Assembly (NCBI GenBank): GCA_029219425.1
Contig: JAQXTJ010000003.1
Location: 1-39,625, forward strand
Length of the DNA stretch: 39,625 nt
Direction: 5' to 3'
DNA from: Bacteroidales bacterium
GTDB taxonomy: Bacteria > Bacteroidota > Bacteroidia > Bacteroidales > Muribaculaceae
Shown one piece after another: positions 8,609 to 17,471 of the stretch. The notes below the pieces were generated by a model. The model saw only the letters and a list, made by a program, of their open reading frames with translations, was not told where the DNA came from and searched no databases. The translations under genes were made by a program, and so were the position numbers. The first letter of the stretch is position 1, and each line of letters opens with the position of its first letter.

Positions 8609-9337
8609 TTATTCGAAGAAGAATGTGACTACCACCATGTTGCTGCTCACGCGGCCGAGGCTGTTGGTGAACTTCAGCTTGTCGGGGTCGTCGCTAAGGT
8701 CGGGGCGGTCGCGCTTCAGCAAGTCGCTAAGGCCGAAGCAAAATTTCACTTCGGGGCAGAACTTGAAGAAAGGCAGGTAGAAGTCGCATCCGAAGCCCAC
8801 GGAGAGCATGAAGTCGCCATTCTTCAGGGCAATCTGCTCACTGCGCTTCTTCGACACGTCGAACACGCCCATCACGCCGCCAAGCAAGTAGGGGCGCATG
8901 TTGCGGTGACGCAGCGCCGAATACTTGATATCGACAGGCAGCACCACATAGTTGCTCTTCACGTTTTGTGTTTCCACCACATCGTTGGTGGCATCGCGGA
9001 AGTGCACATTCTTGTTGCCGAAGTACATGCCCGGCGAGAAGCGCAGGTTGAAGTGTCGCGACAGCCGCAAGTCGGCAAGCACATTCACGCAGAAACCCGG
9101 TGAGTGAGCCGGCACCTCGGCAAACCACGACTCGCCGGCTTCGGTGACGAAGCCATTGTTTTGCAGCTTCAGGTCCTGGAAGTGGAATCCCACCGAGAAG
9201 CCGAAGTGCAGCGGCTTGAGGTCGGCATAGGGGCGGTTCAGGATTCGGTCGTTATCCTGAGCCACTGCCGCGAGGCAGAGCATTGAGAGCGCTGCCACGA
9301 GCACAAATCTTCTATTTCTAAGAAATCTCATTATCAT
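8609..9337 (-). CDS. porT: PorT-like outer-membrane beta-barrel protein
   Basis: PorT is an outer-membrane beta-barrel protein of about 240 residues required for type IX secretion in Porphyromonas; its exact task is unknown. This 242-residue product has a signal peptide (MIMRFLRNRRFVLVAALSMLCLAAVAQ), then barrel-like sequence with PLHFGFSVGFHFQDLKL near the start, YVVLPVDIKYSALRHRNMRPYLLGG in the middle and a terminal phenylalanine-rich strand (VVVTFFFE). The start is supported by a GGAGGTGGTGGAG purine stretch ending about 7 bases before the ATG; an upstream ATG at 9373 adds 12 residues lacking signal character, and the next in-frame Met is two codons down. It lies 78 bases upstream of porP on the same strand, which supports a T9SS role. 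A generic PorT-family barrel is the alternative. Confidence 0.85.
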   Translation of the reverse strand: MIMRFLRNRRFVLVAALSMLCLAAVAQDNDRILNRPYADLKPLHFGFSVGFHFQDLKLQNNGFVTEAGESWFAEVPAHSPGFCVNVLADLRLSRHFNLRFSPGMYFGNKNVHFRDATNDVVETQNVKSNYVVLPVDIKYSALRHRNMRPYLLGGVMGVFDVSKKRSEQIALKNGDFMLSVGFGCDFYLPFFKFCPEVKFCFGLSDLLKRDRPDLSDDPDKLKFTNSLGRVSSNMVVVTFFFE

Positions 9338-9467
9338 AGATAACGCTCCACCACCTCCATTTATTGCCGGCATCTTGAATATTTCTTGAAATTGTGCCGC
9401 CAGAAAAAATGTCTAAAAAAAATGTGGCCGCATCGAGGGCAGAAAAGTGGGAAAAAGTGGGGAATGA

Positions 9468-9499
9468 TTTCGGTAATTCGGAGAAATGTTGTAACTTTG
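9468..9499 (+). promoter_or_regulatory. Bacteroidetes-type promoter of argS
   Basis: TAACTTTG at 9492-9499 fits the -7 consensus TAnnTTTG. A TTTC at 9468-9471 sits 20 bases upstream, near the TTTG expected at -33. It is 62 bases before the argS ATG, in the divergent spacer with porT. Confidence 0.5.
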
Positions 9500-9560
9500 C
9501 TCACTAATATATGTGTTTTTTGAGAAATTAATAAAAGGAATAAATTACAGTTTATTAGAT

Positions 9561-11339
9561 ATGTCGATAGATAGCATTTTAGCGCAAGCTGTCGCCGAGG
9601 CCTTGAAGGCACTCTATGGCGCGGAGATTGAGGCTTCGAAGATTGTGCCTCAAACTACCAAGAAGGAATTTGAGGGAAATCTCACCATCGTGGTGTTCCC
9701 TTTCGCATCGAAGAAGGCTCCCGAGGCAACTGCCCGGGAGATTGGTGAATATCTTGTGGCACACTGCGAGGCGGTGCGCTCTTTCAATGTGATAAAGGGC
9801 TTCCTCAATATCGTGATTGAGCCTAAGTTCTGGAATGGCGTGCTGGGCCACATTGCCACCACGCCCGACTATGGCTACAAGGCGTGCACTCCCGACAGCG
9901 AGCTGGTGATGATAGAGTATTCGTCGCCCAACACCAACAAGCCTCTGCACCTTGGCCATGTGCGCAACAACTTGCTGGGCTACAGCCTCTCGCGCATCAT
10001 GCAGGCCAATGGCTACCGCGTGGTGAAGACCAATATCGTGAACGACCGCGGCATTCACATCTGCAAGTCGATGCTCGCCTGGCAGAAGTGGGGCAACGGT
10101 GTGACTCCCGAGAGTGCAGGCAAGAAGGGCGACCACTTGATTGGCGACTTCTATGTGCTCTTCGACAAGAACTACAAGGCCGAGCTGAAGGCTCTGAAGG
10201 AGCAGGGAATGACCGATGAGGAGGCCGAGAAGGCTTCGCCTCTCATGCAGGAGGCCCGCGAGATGCTCAAGAAGTGGGAAGCCGGCGACGAGAGCGTGCG
10301 CAGCGTGTGGCGCATGATGAACGAGTGGGTGTATGCCGGATTCGATGAGACCTACAAGCGTCTTGGTGTGGATTTCGACAAGATTTACTACGAGAGCAAC
10401 ACCTATCTTGAGGGCAAGGAAAAGGTGCTCGAGGGGCTGGAGAAGGGCATTATGTATCGCCGCGAGGATGGCTCGGTGTGGGCCGACCTTACCGGCGACG
10501 GGCTCGACCACAAGCTGCTTCTGCGCAGCGACGGCACTTCGGTGTACATGACTCAGGACATAGGCACCGCCAAGCTCCGCTATCAGGACTATCCCATCGA
10601 CAAGATGATTTATGTGGTGGGCAATGAGCAGAACTACCACTTCCAGGTGCTCTCGCTGCTGCTCGACAAGCTCGGATTCAAGTGGGGCAAGGACCTGGTG
10701 CATTTCTCCTACGGCATGGTGGAGCTGCCCGAGGGCAAGATGAAGTCGCGCGAGGGCACTGTGGTGGATGCCGACGACCTTATGGACGAGATGATTGCCA
10801 ATGCTCGCCAGATTTCGGCCGAGATGGGCAAGCTCAACGATGTTCCCGAGGCTGAGGCTGCCGAGATAGCGCGCATTATAGGCCTTGGTGCGCTGAAATA
10901 CTTCATCCTGAAGGTGGATCCGCGCAAGAACATGACTTTCAATCCCAAGGAGTCGATCGACTTCAACGGCAACACAGGCCCGTTCATTCAATATACCTAC
11001 GCCCGAATCCAGTCGCTGCTGCGCAAGACTGCCGAGGCCGGAATGGCTGCCGAAATTGCCGATGTGGAGCCTAATGAGAAGGAAATATCGCTCATTCAGC
11101 GCCTTGCCGATTTCCCCGGCGTGGTGGCAGAGGCCGGCCGCAGCTACAGTCCGGCACAGATTGCCAACTATGTGTATGAGCTTGTGAAGGAGTATAACCA
11201 GTTCTATCACGACTACTCAATAATGAAGGAGCCTGATGCCGCAGTGCGTGCGTTCCGCATCAAGCTCTCGGAGGTGGTGGGCACGGTGATTCGCCGCGCC
11301 ACTGGCCTGCTGGGCATTGAGGTGCCCGACAGGATGTGA
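9561..11339 (+). CDS. argS: Arginine--tRNA ligase
   Basis: This class I synthetase charges tRNA-Arg with arginine in the cytoplasm. The start at 9561 gives 592 residues (MSIDSILAQA), the usual length; an in-frame ATG 48 bases upstream overlaps the promoter leader. The N-terminal Arg-tRNA additional domain is followed by the HIGH signature HLGH at 130-133 (SSPNTNKPLHLGHVRNN). The KMSKS equivalent is KMKSR at 393-397, the relaxed form usual for ArgRS. The C-terminal DALR anticodon-binding domain ends at EVPDRM. It has its own promoter candidate and is divergent from porT. No defect is seen. Confidence 0.98.
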   Translation: MSIDSILAQAVAEALKALYGAEIEASKIVPQTTKKEFEGNLTIVVFPFASKKAPEATAREIGEYLVAHCEAVRSFNVIKGFLNIVIEPKFWNGVLGHIATTPDYGYKACTPDSELVMIEYSSPNTNKPLHLGHVRNNLLGYSLSRIMQANGYRVVKTNIVNDRGIHICKSMLAWQKWGNGVTPESAGKKGDHLIGDFYVLFDKNYKAELKALKEQGMTDEEAEKASPLMQEAREMLKKWEAGDESVRSVWRMMNEWVYAGFDETYKRLGVDFDKIYYESNTYLEGKEKVLEGLEKGIMYRREDGSVWADLTGDGLDHKLLLRSDGTSVYMTQDIGTAKLRYQDYPIDKMIYVVGNEQNYHFQVLSLLLDKLGFKWGKDLVHFSYGMVELPEGKMKSREGTVVDADDLMDEMIANARQISAEMGKLNDVPEAEAAEIARIIGLGALKYFILKVDPRKNMTFNPKESIDFNGNTGPFIQYTYARIQSLLRKTAEAGMAAEIADVEPNEKEISLIQRLADFPGVVAEAGRSYSPAQIANYVYELVKEYNQFYHDYSIMKEPDAAVRAFRIKLSEVVGTVIRRATGLLGIEVPDRM

Positions 11340-11402
11340 TTGGGATGGCATCTTCTTTTATTTAGATGATTGATAATTGAAAACTAAATATTATTAGCTG
11401 AT

Positions 11403-12095
11403 ATGGAATTTAATAATCAGCCTGCAATGAGCGCAGGGATGAGCGTGTCGTTGGTGATGCGCCAAGTGTATGTGAAGATGTTTCTTGCCCTGGTGGTGTC
11501 CACAATAACTGCATTTTTGTGTGTCACCACGCCGGCATTTATGTCGTTGATGCTCTCGTCGCAGTGGATCTACTTAGGCTGCTGCGTGCTCGAGCTTGTT
11601 ATGGTGATAGCACTCACCGGTCGCATCGCCAAGGGTGGCAACCCGGCAATAGCCACGCTTATGTTCTATTTATTTGCCATTCTCAATGGCCTCACTCTGT
11701 CGGTGCTGCTGCTTGTCTATACCACCTCGTCGGTTGTTGCCACATTTGGTATCACTGCCGGCGTGTTTGGCGCGATGTCGCTCTATGGCTATTTCACCGA
11801 CCGCGATCTCACCGGGCTTGGCACGTTCCTCTTTATGGGCGTGATAGGCCTTATAATTTGCTCGGTGGTGAATATTTTCTTGAAGAGCACGCAGATGGAG
11901 TGGATAATAAGTTTTGCCGGCGTGGCAATCTTCATTGGCCTCACCGCTTGGGACACGCAGAAGATAAAGACTATGCTCGCCACCTGCCCGGTTGAGCAGC
12001 AGGAGAACGTGGCCACATGGGGTGCACTGTCGCTCTATCTCGACTTCATCAACCTATTCATCTATCTGCTGCGTTTCTTTGGAAACCGCGACTAA
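11403..12095 (+). CDS. Bax inhibitor-1/YccA family membrane protein
   Basis: The 230-residue product is a polytopic inner-membrane protein with about seven hydrophobic helices. The family signs are the first helix after MRQVYVKMFLALVVSTITAFL, the central FGAMSLYGYFTDRDLTGLGTFL segment and the C-terminal FIGLTAWDTQKIK followed by LYLDFINLFIYLLRFFGNRD. Bacterial members act as pH-sensitive calcium leak channels or FtsH modulators; which applies here cannot be read from the sequence. Only 6 bases separate it from xseA, so they are probably cotranscribed. The 63 bases after argS are AT-rich with no clear terminator. Confidence 0.93.
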   Translation: MEFNNQPAMSAGMSVSLVMRQVYVKMFLALVVSTITAFLCVTTPAFMSLMLSSQWIYLGCCVLELVMVIALTGRIAKGGNPAIATLMFYLFAILNGLTLSVLLLVYTTSSVVATFGITAGVFGAMSLYGYFTDRDLTGLGTFLFMGVIGLIICSVVNIFLKSTQMEWIISFAGVAIFIGLTAWDTQKIKTMLATCPVEQQENVATWGALSLYLDFINLFIYLLRFFGNRD

Positions 12096-12101
12096 TGTGC
12101 T

Positions 12102-13424
12102 ATGGCCGAAAACGGTAACTGCAATGCTATTACGCTAAGAGAGTTCAACAATCGGATAAAGCGGTTGTTGAACTCTCCTGCTGTGTGCAACTGCTGGATT
12201 CGAGCCGACTTGAGCGACGTGAACGTGCGAGGCGGGCACTGCTACCTCGAGTTGCTCGAGAAAGACGAGCGCACCGGCGCCACTGTGGCGAAGATGCGCG
12301 GCATTATCTGGGCCAACCGCTATGCCTGTCTGCGGCAGAAGTTCATGCAAGTGACGCGGCAGGAGCTGCGTAGCGGGCTGAAGGTGATGCTTGAGGTGTC
12401 GGTCAACTATCACGAGCAATATGGCATATCGCTCATTATCACCGACATCGACCCGAGCTACACACTGGGCGACATGGAGCGGCTGCGCCGCGAAATACTC
12501 TACCGCCTGAAGGCCGATGGCATTATCGACATGAATAAGCAGTTGCCATTCCCGGCTGTGCCGCAGCGCATTGCCATCGTGTCGGCAGCCGGAGCGGCGG
12601 GCTATGGCGACTTTATGAACCAGCTTCAGGGCAATGCCTACGGGTTGCAGTTCTACACCTGCCTGTTCCCGGCGGTCATGCAGGGCAAGGACACCGTCCC
12701 CTCGGTGACGGCAGCTCTCGACCGAATCAACCGGCACCTCCACCTCTTCGACTGTGTGGTGATAATACGCGGTGGAGGCTCAACCAGCGACCTGAACTCG
12801 TTTGACGACTACACGCTTGCCTCCTATGTGGCGCAATTTCCATTGCCAGTGGTGGTGGGTATAGGCCATGAGCGCGACGTGACAGTGCTCGACTATGTGG
12901 CCGGCCGCCGCGTGAAGACTCCCACAGCTGCTGCCGAGCTGCTGATAGGCTGTGGAGTGGAGGCACTTGCCCACCTCGATGAGCTGCGCGATGCTGTGAC
13001 GGTGACCGCACGCGAGTATATCACCGAGGCGAAGCGGCAAATGCAGTATCTCACCGGCACCATTCCGCTCATTGCGGGCAATATAGTGGAGCGCAACCGC
13101 GCCCGTCTTCAGCGAATAGTGCACACAGTGCCACTTACCGCACAAGGGCGCATTGCCCGTGGCAGCGAGCGAATGAGCTTCTTCGTGCAGCAGATGCAGC
13201 AGGCGTCGGCACAGGCGGTGGTGCGCGAAAGGCTGCGCCTCACGGCAATCTACGACAAGGTGCAGATACTCTCGCCGCAAAACACACTGCGCCGAGGCTA
13301 CTCACTCACCACGGTGAATGGCCACGCGGTGACTGCCGCCACGCAACTTGCTCCGGGCGACACCATCACCACCCATCTCGCCTCGGGCAAGGTGGAATCG
13401 GCGGTTACCGGGTGTGAGCAATGA
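12102..13424 (+). CDS. xseA: Exodeoxyribonuclease VII large subunit
   Basis: XseA is the catalytic subunit of exonuclease VII, which degrades single-stranded DNA in both directions with several XseB subunits. The 440-residue product has the N-terminal OB fold, then the family catalytic core: IIRGGGSTSDLNSFDDY, VVVGIGHERDVTVLDYV and KTPTAAAELL. The C-terminal half is long and helical, fitting the coiled coil that binds XseB. Its stop codon (13422-13424) lies inside a heptamer repeat array, so the last few codons may have been reshaped by the repeat. xseB follows after 93 bases. Confidence 0.97.
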   Translation: MAENGNCNAITLREFNNRIKRLLNSPAVCNCWIRADLSDVNVRGGHCYLELLEKDERTGATVAKMRGIIWANRYACLRQKFMQVTRQELRSGLKVMLEVSVNYHEQYGISLIITDIDPSYTLGDMERLRREILYRLKADGIIDMNKQLPFPAVPQRIAIVSAAGAAGYGDFMNQLQGNAYGLQFYTCLFPAVMQGKDTVPSVTAALDRINRHLHLFDCVVIIRGGGSTSDLNSFDDYTLASYVAQFPLPVVVGIGHERDVTVLDYVAGRRVKTPTAAAELLIGCGVEALAHLDELRDAVTVTAREYITEAKRQMQYLTGTIPLIAGNIVERNRARLQRIVHTVPLTAQGRIARGSERMSFFVQQMQQASAQAVVRERLRLTAIYDKVQILSPQNTLRRGYSLTTVNGHAVTAATQLAPGDTITTHLASGKVESAVTGCEQ

Positions 13425-13458
13425 GCTTTGGGCAATGAGCGATGAGCTTTGGGCTTTG
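13417..13458 (+). repeat. Heptamer repeat array 1 (six units)
   Basis: Six head-to-tail 7-base units: AGCAATG, AGCTTTG, GGCAATG, AGCGATG, AGCTTTG, GGCTTTG. The common pattern is RGCNNTG. The TGA made at the first unit junction is the stop codon of xseA. The same unit recurs at 17356-17425. Confidence 0.85.
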
Positions 13459-13517
13459 GGTTGATGATGGCTTTTTTTATTGACAACAACAACGAATTTT
13501 TCAGATAAACGACAGAT

Positions 13518-13724
13518 ATGGAAAATAATCTCACTTATTCGCAGGCAATAGCCGAGCTTGAGAAGATTGTGCGCGAGATGCAGAGCGAGAATTGCTCTAT
13601 CGACAATCTTTCCACTCTCACTTCGCGCTCACTCGAGCTGCTTAAAATATGCAAGGCAAAGCTGCAACAGACCGATGCCGAGGTGAAGAAGATTCTTGCC
13701 GCACTCGAGGAGTCGCAGCAGTGA
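13518..13724 (+). CDS. xseB: Exodeoxyribonuclease VII small subunit
   Basis: This 68-residue protein is the small, helical XseB subunit that coats the XseA coiled coil. The family pattern is visible: LTYSQAIAELEKIVREMQ near the start, a SLELLKICKAKLQQTDAEVKKI second helix and an acidic end. The length is typical (60-80). It follows xseA after a 93-base spacer that holds the repeat array and an AT-rich leader; the two are probably one unit unless the repeats affect the message. Confidence 0.95.
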   Translation: MENNLTYSQAIAELEKIVREMQSENCSIDNLSTLTSRSLELLKICKAKLQQTDAEVKKILAALEESQQ

Positions 13725-13841
13725 TGCTGAAAAATGTGGAGGGTGTGGACAGGACTCGCTCCCAAGGCGAGGATTTCCGCGGTGTGGTGGGTAAAAGAGA
13801 AATTTTCCCGGGGTGTGTGGAGAAGTATTGTGGATTTTTCG

Positions 13842-13849
13842 TATTTTTG
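13842..13849 (+). promoter_or_regulatory. TAnnTTTG -7 element before the AsmA-like gene
   Basis: TATTTTTG at 13842-13849 matches the Bacteroidetes -7 consensus, 27 bases before the ATG. No convincing TTTG -33 box is seen at the proper distance. The rest of the 152-base spacer after xseB shows only a weak 5-bp CTCGC/GCGAG hairpin. Confidence 0.4.
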
Positions 13850-13876
13850 TAGGCTGAAAACACAAAAAATCAAACG

Positions 13877-16800
13877 ATGGAAACGAAAAAGATGGTGAGG
13901 CGAATACTGAAGGTTGGCGCATGGATTGTGGGCAGCATTGCCATGCTGCTCGTTGTGGCAATGTGTGGCGTGGCATGGATTCTCACGCCCCAGCGGCTCA
14001 CTCCCATTGTGAACGAAATAGCCAATGAGAGCCTGAATGCCAATGTGCGAATAGGCCGCGTGGAACTAACGGCGTGGAGCACATTCCCTCACATTGTGCT
14101 CGATGTGGATTCGCTGTGCATCACTTCGCGGAGTCTTCAAGGCCTACCCGACGACAGCCTCGCACTGCTGCCCTCGGCAGCCGACTCGCTTGTTGAGGCT
14201 CGCCATGTGCATGGAGGCGTGAATGTGCTAAGGTTACTCTATGGCACGCTGTCGCTGGTAGATTTCAGTGCCGACGACGTGAAGCTCAACCTTGTGGCAG
14301 TGAGTCCCACACGCGCCAATTATCTCATTGCGCTGCCGGGCGATGAGTCGGGGAGCGATGAGCCACTGTCGCTTCCCAGGCTCTTCTGGGACAACCTTGC
14401 CCTGCGCGGCAACACTCGCGTAGCCTATTGCAGCGTGGCCGACTCGCTCAGTGCCGTAGTGGATTTCTCGAAGCTCACGCTCAACAATACCTCTGCCGGC
14501 ACCTACGCCCTCGACCTTGCCGCCACGGCAAGCTACACAATGGCAGGCCTTGAGCTGGTGAAGAACCTGCCTGTGAACATGCAGGGCGACGTGGAGTGGG
14601 AATCAGGCCGTCCCATGGATGTGGCTATGCGCGATATGCGCACCACTATGCTCGATGTGCCGGCCATTTTTGGCCTCAGCATCGAAAATGGCAACACCAT
14701 GCTTCTGCGCGACCTTGATGTGGCGGTAGGCCCGGTGAAGTTTGCCTCTGTGATGACGATTTTGCCCGACGTATATACGCATCTCTTTGCCGGCGTGAAG
14801 AGCGACCTTGCCGCCACAATCAATGCCCGGCTCACCGAACCCTACGACCTGCTTGGCACCGACCTGCCCTCGGTTGACGCCACACTGAGTGTGCCAAATT
14901 CATTCATCGAGGCAGCCAACGGCAAGGCACGCATCGACCGCATGGCAATGCAGGCGGGAATGAAGCTCAACGGCCGCAAGCCCGACAGTAGCACGTTCAC
15001 CCTCGAGCAGCTCATCTTGCAGGGACAAGCTGTGGCCCTGGAACTTAGCGCAACTGCCGACAACGTGTTCACCGACCCCCATGTGGCCGCCAAGATGAAA
15101 GGCTCGGCCAATATTGAGCGCGTGATTCGCGCCATGAACTTGCCACTGAATTTCACCGTGCGCGGCGACATGAAGGCCGATGTCACTGTGGATGCCCACA
15201 TGAGCGACTTCACAGCCAACCGCTTCCAGCAGATGAAGCTCGGCGGCAACCTTGAGCTTAACGACCTTTTCTACAACTCCGACGCCGACACGATTAGCCT
15301 CTATGCCCGCAATGTGGATTTAGCCTTTGGCAGCAATGAGAGCATTGCGCTGCATGGCAACACCGTGGACCACCTTATGCGCCTCACGGCCGATGTGGAT
15401 ACCATGGCAGCCTCTGTGGCCGGAATTGTGGTGACAATGGCCAATGGACGTGCCGGAATAGGCTGCATAGCCGATGGCTCTTATCAGCGCGACACCACGA
15501 GCATAGTGCCGCTTGGGTTGCGCGTGCGCTCGGGCCGTCTCACCATGGAGCAGGCCGATGGCACACGACTGCGCCTTCGCGACATCGACTGCGGTGGCAG
15601 CATCTCGCGCTACGAGGGCAACGTGAAGGTGCCCAAGCTACAACTCGGACTCAATGCGCGCCGCATCGCCTACAAGGACAACACCATGCGACTGATGCTT
15701 GCCGACAGCCGCGCCAAGGTCAACGCCACCGTGCGCCCGCGCAACACTGCGCTTGCCGAGCGGCTAAGGCACCGCATCGACTCGCTGCGCACCGCCCATC
15801 CCGAGTGGAGCAACGACACTGTGCTACAGGTGGCAAGCCGGCGACGCCACGCTGCCAACCCCAATGCCATCGACTTCTCGGTGGGCGACCAGGGACTGAA
15901 GCGTCTGCTTATGCGCTGGAACATGCAGGGAAGCCTCTCGAGCGCAAAGGGACGGGTGTATTCGCCCTATTTCCCCATGCGCACCACAATAAGCAATATG
16001 AACTCCCAGTTCAGCATCGACAGTGTGTCGTTCCGTCGCATGACGCTGAAGAGCCGGCAGACCACCGTGGATGTGAGCGGCGCAGTTCGCAACATACGCC
16101 ATGCGCTGACCGGCTCCACACGGCGTCCGCTCGGCCTCGACCTATTTGTGAAGGCCGACACGCTGAACGTGAATGAGCTAATCAAGGCCGCCACCGATGG
16201 AATGGCCTTTGCCGGAAGCTCCAATGGGCTAAACGGCCTCACCGACAGCGACGACATCGACCATGTGCAGGCTCAGGTTGCCGCCACGGCTGCCGACAGC
16301 GACAGCTCGATGACTGCATTTGTGGTGCCCGGCAATGTGGATGCCAACATTCGTGTGCGTGCCGAGAATATTCTATACACCGACTTGTTCATGAACCGCT
16401 TCAATGGCAACCTGCTCGTGCACGACGGCGTGGTGAACCTCAATGAGCTGAAGGCACGCACCGACATAGGCACGGCACGCTTCAATGCCATGTATGCCGC
16501 CCCCGACCTGCACAACATACGCATGGGCTTCGACCTCTCGCTGAGCGACATACAAGTGGGGCGCTTCTTGAAGATGGTGCCAGGGCTTGACTCGATAATG
16601 CCTCTGCTGGAGTCGGTGGATGGCGTGATTGATGCCGACCTTGCCGCCACGAGCGACGTGGACAGCACCATGAACCTCGTGATGCCCTCGCTCAAGGCAG
16701 TGATGAAGCTGCATGGCAAGGACCTGGTGTTTATGGACGCGGCCACATTCAAGAAAATCGCCAAGATGCTTCTCTTCAAGAACAAAGAACGCAATGTGAT

Positions 16801-17347
16801 AGATGAGATGACGGTGGAGATGCTTGTGGAGAACTCGCAGATGGAGTTGTTCCCATTCATGTTCGATGTGGACCGCTACCGACTGGGAGTGCTTGGACAC
16901 AACGACCTCGACATGAATTTCCGCTACCATGTGTCGGTGCTCAAGTCGCCCATTCCCTTCAAGTTTGGCATAAATATCTATGGCAATCCCGATAAGATGC
17001 ACTTCCGCTTTGGTGGGGCAAAATACAAGGACAACATGGCACGCGAGAAGGTGCAGATTGTAGATACGGCTCGCATCAACCTGCGTGAGCAAATCAATCA
17101 GGCACTGCACCGTGGCGCAAAGGCCGCACTGAAATCGGATCTGCACATAGATGCGCGTCCTGAGCGAAGCGACATAGATGGCGACACAGCCAAGTTCTCT
17201 CACGAGGACAGTGTGATGATGATACAGGGAGGTTTCTTCGAAGCACCGCCGGCGCCTGCCGTGCCTGCCGCTCCTGCCGAGCCATCTCCTGCTGCGCCGA
17301 AGAGTGGCAAGACGGCTGAGAAGCAAGCCGCTACGCGCAAGGAGTGA
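13877..17347 (+). CDS. AsmA-like large envelope protein
   Basis: The 1156-residue product has a short basic N terminus, one transmembrane helix (about residues 14-35, VGAWIVGSIAMLLVVAMCGVAW) and then a very long region of alternating beta strands. The residues after the helix (LTPQRLTPIVNEIANESLNA, then VRIGRVELTAWSTFPHIVLD) are the AsmA/YhdP-type opening. The C-terminal AsmA-like part is around ADLAATSDVDSTMNL to LGHNDLDMNFRYHVSVLKSP. AsmA proteins of this size are proposed bridges that carry phospholipids between inner and outer membranes; that role is inferred from the superfamily. The last 35 residues are a Pro/Ala-rich tail (APPAPAVPAAPAEP), probably disordered. It is flanked by a promoter candidate before and the second heptamer array after. 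Confidence 0.85.
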   Translation: METKKMVRRILKVGAWIVGSIAMLLVVAMCGVAWILTPQRLTPIVNEIANESLNANVRIGRVELTAWSTFPHIVLDVDSLCITSRSLQGLPDDSLALLPSAADSLVEARHVHGGVNVLRLLYGTLSLVDFSADDVKLNLVAVSPTRANYLIALPGDESGSDEPLSLPRLFWDNLALRGNTRVAYCSVADSLSAVVDFSKLTLNNTSAGTYALDLAATASYTMAGLELVKNLPVNMQGDVEWESGRPMDVAMRDMRTTMLDVPAIFGLSIENGNTMLLRDLDVAVGPVKFASVMTILPDVYTHLFAGVKSDLAATINARLTEPYDLLGTDLPSVDATLSVPNSFIEAANGKARIDRMAMQAGMKLNGRKPDSSTFTLEQLILQGQAVALELSATADNVFTDPHVAAKMKGSANIERVIRAMNLPLNFTVRGDMKADVTVDAHMSDFTANRFQQMKLGGNLELNDLFYNSDADTISLYARNVDLAFGSNESIALHGNTVDHLMRLTADVDTMAASVAGIVVTMANGRAGIGCIADGSYQRDTTSIVPLGLRVRSGRLTMEQADGTRLRLRDIDCGGSISRYEGNVKVPKLQLGLNARRIAYKDNTMRLMLADSRAKVNATVRPRNTALAERLRHRIDSLRTAHPEWSNDTVLQVASRRRHAANPNAIDFSVGDQGLKRLLMRWNMQGSLSSAKGRVYSPYFPMRTTISNMNSQFSIDSVSFRRMTLKSRQTTVDVSGAVRNIRHALTGSTRRPLGLDLFVKADTLNVNELIKAATDGMAFAGSSNGLNGLTDSDDIDHVQAQVAATAADSDSSMTAFVVPGNVDANIRVRAENILYTDLFMNRFNGNLLVHDGVVNLNELKARTDIGTARFNAMYAAPDLHNIRMGFDLSLSDIQVGRFLKMVPGLDSIMPLLESVDGVIDADLAATSDVDSTMNLVMPSLKAVMKLHGKDLVFMDAATFKKIAKMLLFKNKERNVIDEMTVEMLVENSQMELFPFMFDVDRYRLGVLGHNDLDMNFRYHVSVLKSPIPFKFGINIYGNPDKMHFRFGGAKYKDNMAREKVQIVDTARINLREQINQALHRGAKAALKSDLHIDARPERSDIDGDTAKFSHEDSVMMIQGGFFEAPPAPAVPAAPAEPSPAAPKSGKTAEKQAATRKE

Positions 17348-17355
17348 TTTTTCTC

Positions 17356-17425
17356 GGCTTTGAGCTGTGGGCTATGGGCTTTGAGCTGTGGGCTATGAGC
17401 TGTGGGCTATGAGCTTTGAGCTGTG
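17356..17425 (+). repeat. Heptamer repeat array 2 (ten units)
   Basis: Ten uninterrupted 7-base units begin 9 bases after the stop of the AsmA-like gene: GGCTTTG, AGCTGTG, GGCTATG, GGCTTTG, AGCTGTG, GGCTATG, AGCTGTG, GGCTATG, AGCTTTG, AGCTGTG. The pattern is RGCTDTG. If translated it yields an artificial ELWAMSFELW peptide that could be miscalled as the N terminus of the next gene. Confidence 0.92.
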
Positions 17426-17471
17426 GGGCTTTTGGGGGAGATTTTGTTTTTCTTTAGCTGATGTTTTTGAT

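Noticed and set aside
9579-11210. Antisense frame of 543 codons opposite argS
   Set aside because: It is a low-complexity mirror of a clear arginyl-tRNA synthetase gene with no domain of its own.
17388-17471. Extended N terminus (MGYELWAMSFELW) of the MBL gene
   Set aside because: It is translated heptamer repeat; the conserved family start MEILMLGTGS is at 17472.
13425-17471. CRISPR array as an explanation of the short tandem repeats
   Set aside because: Units are 7 bases, directly adjacent, with no spacers and no cas genes nearby.
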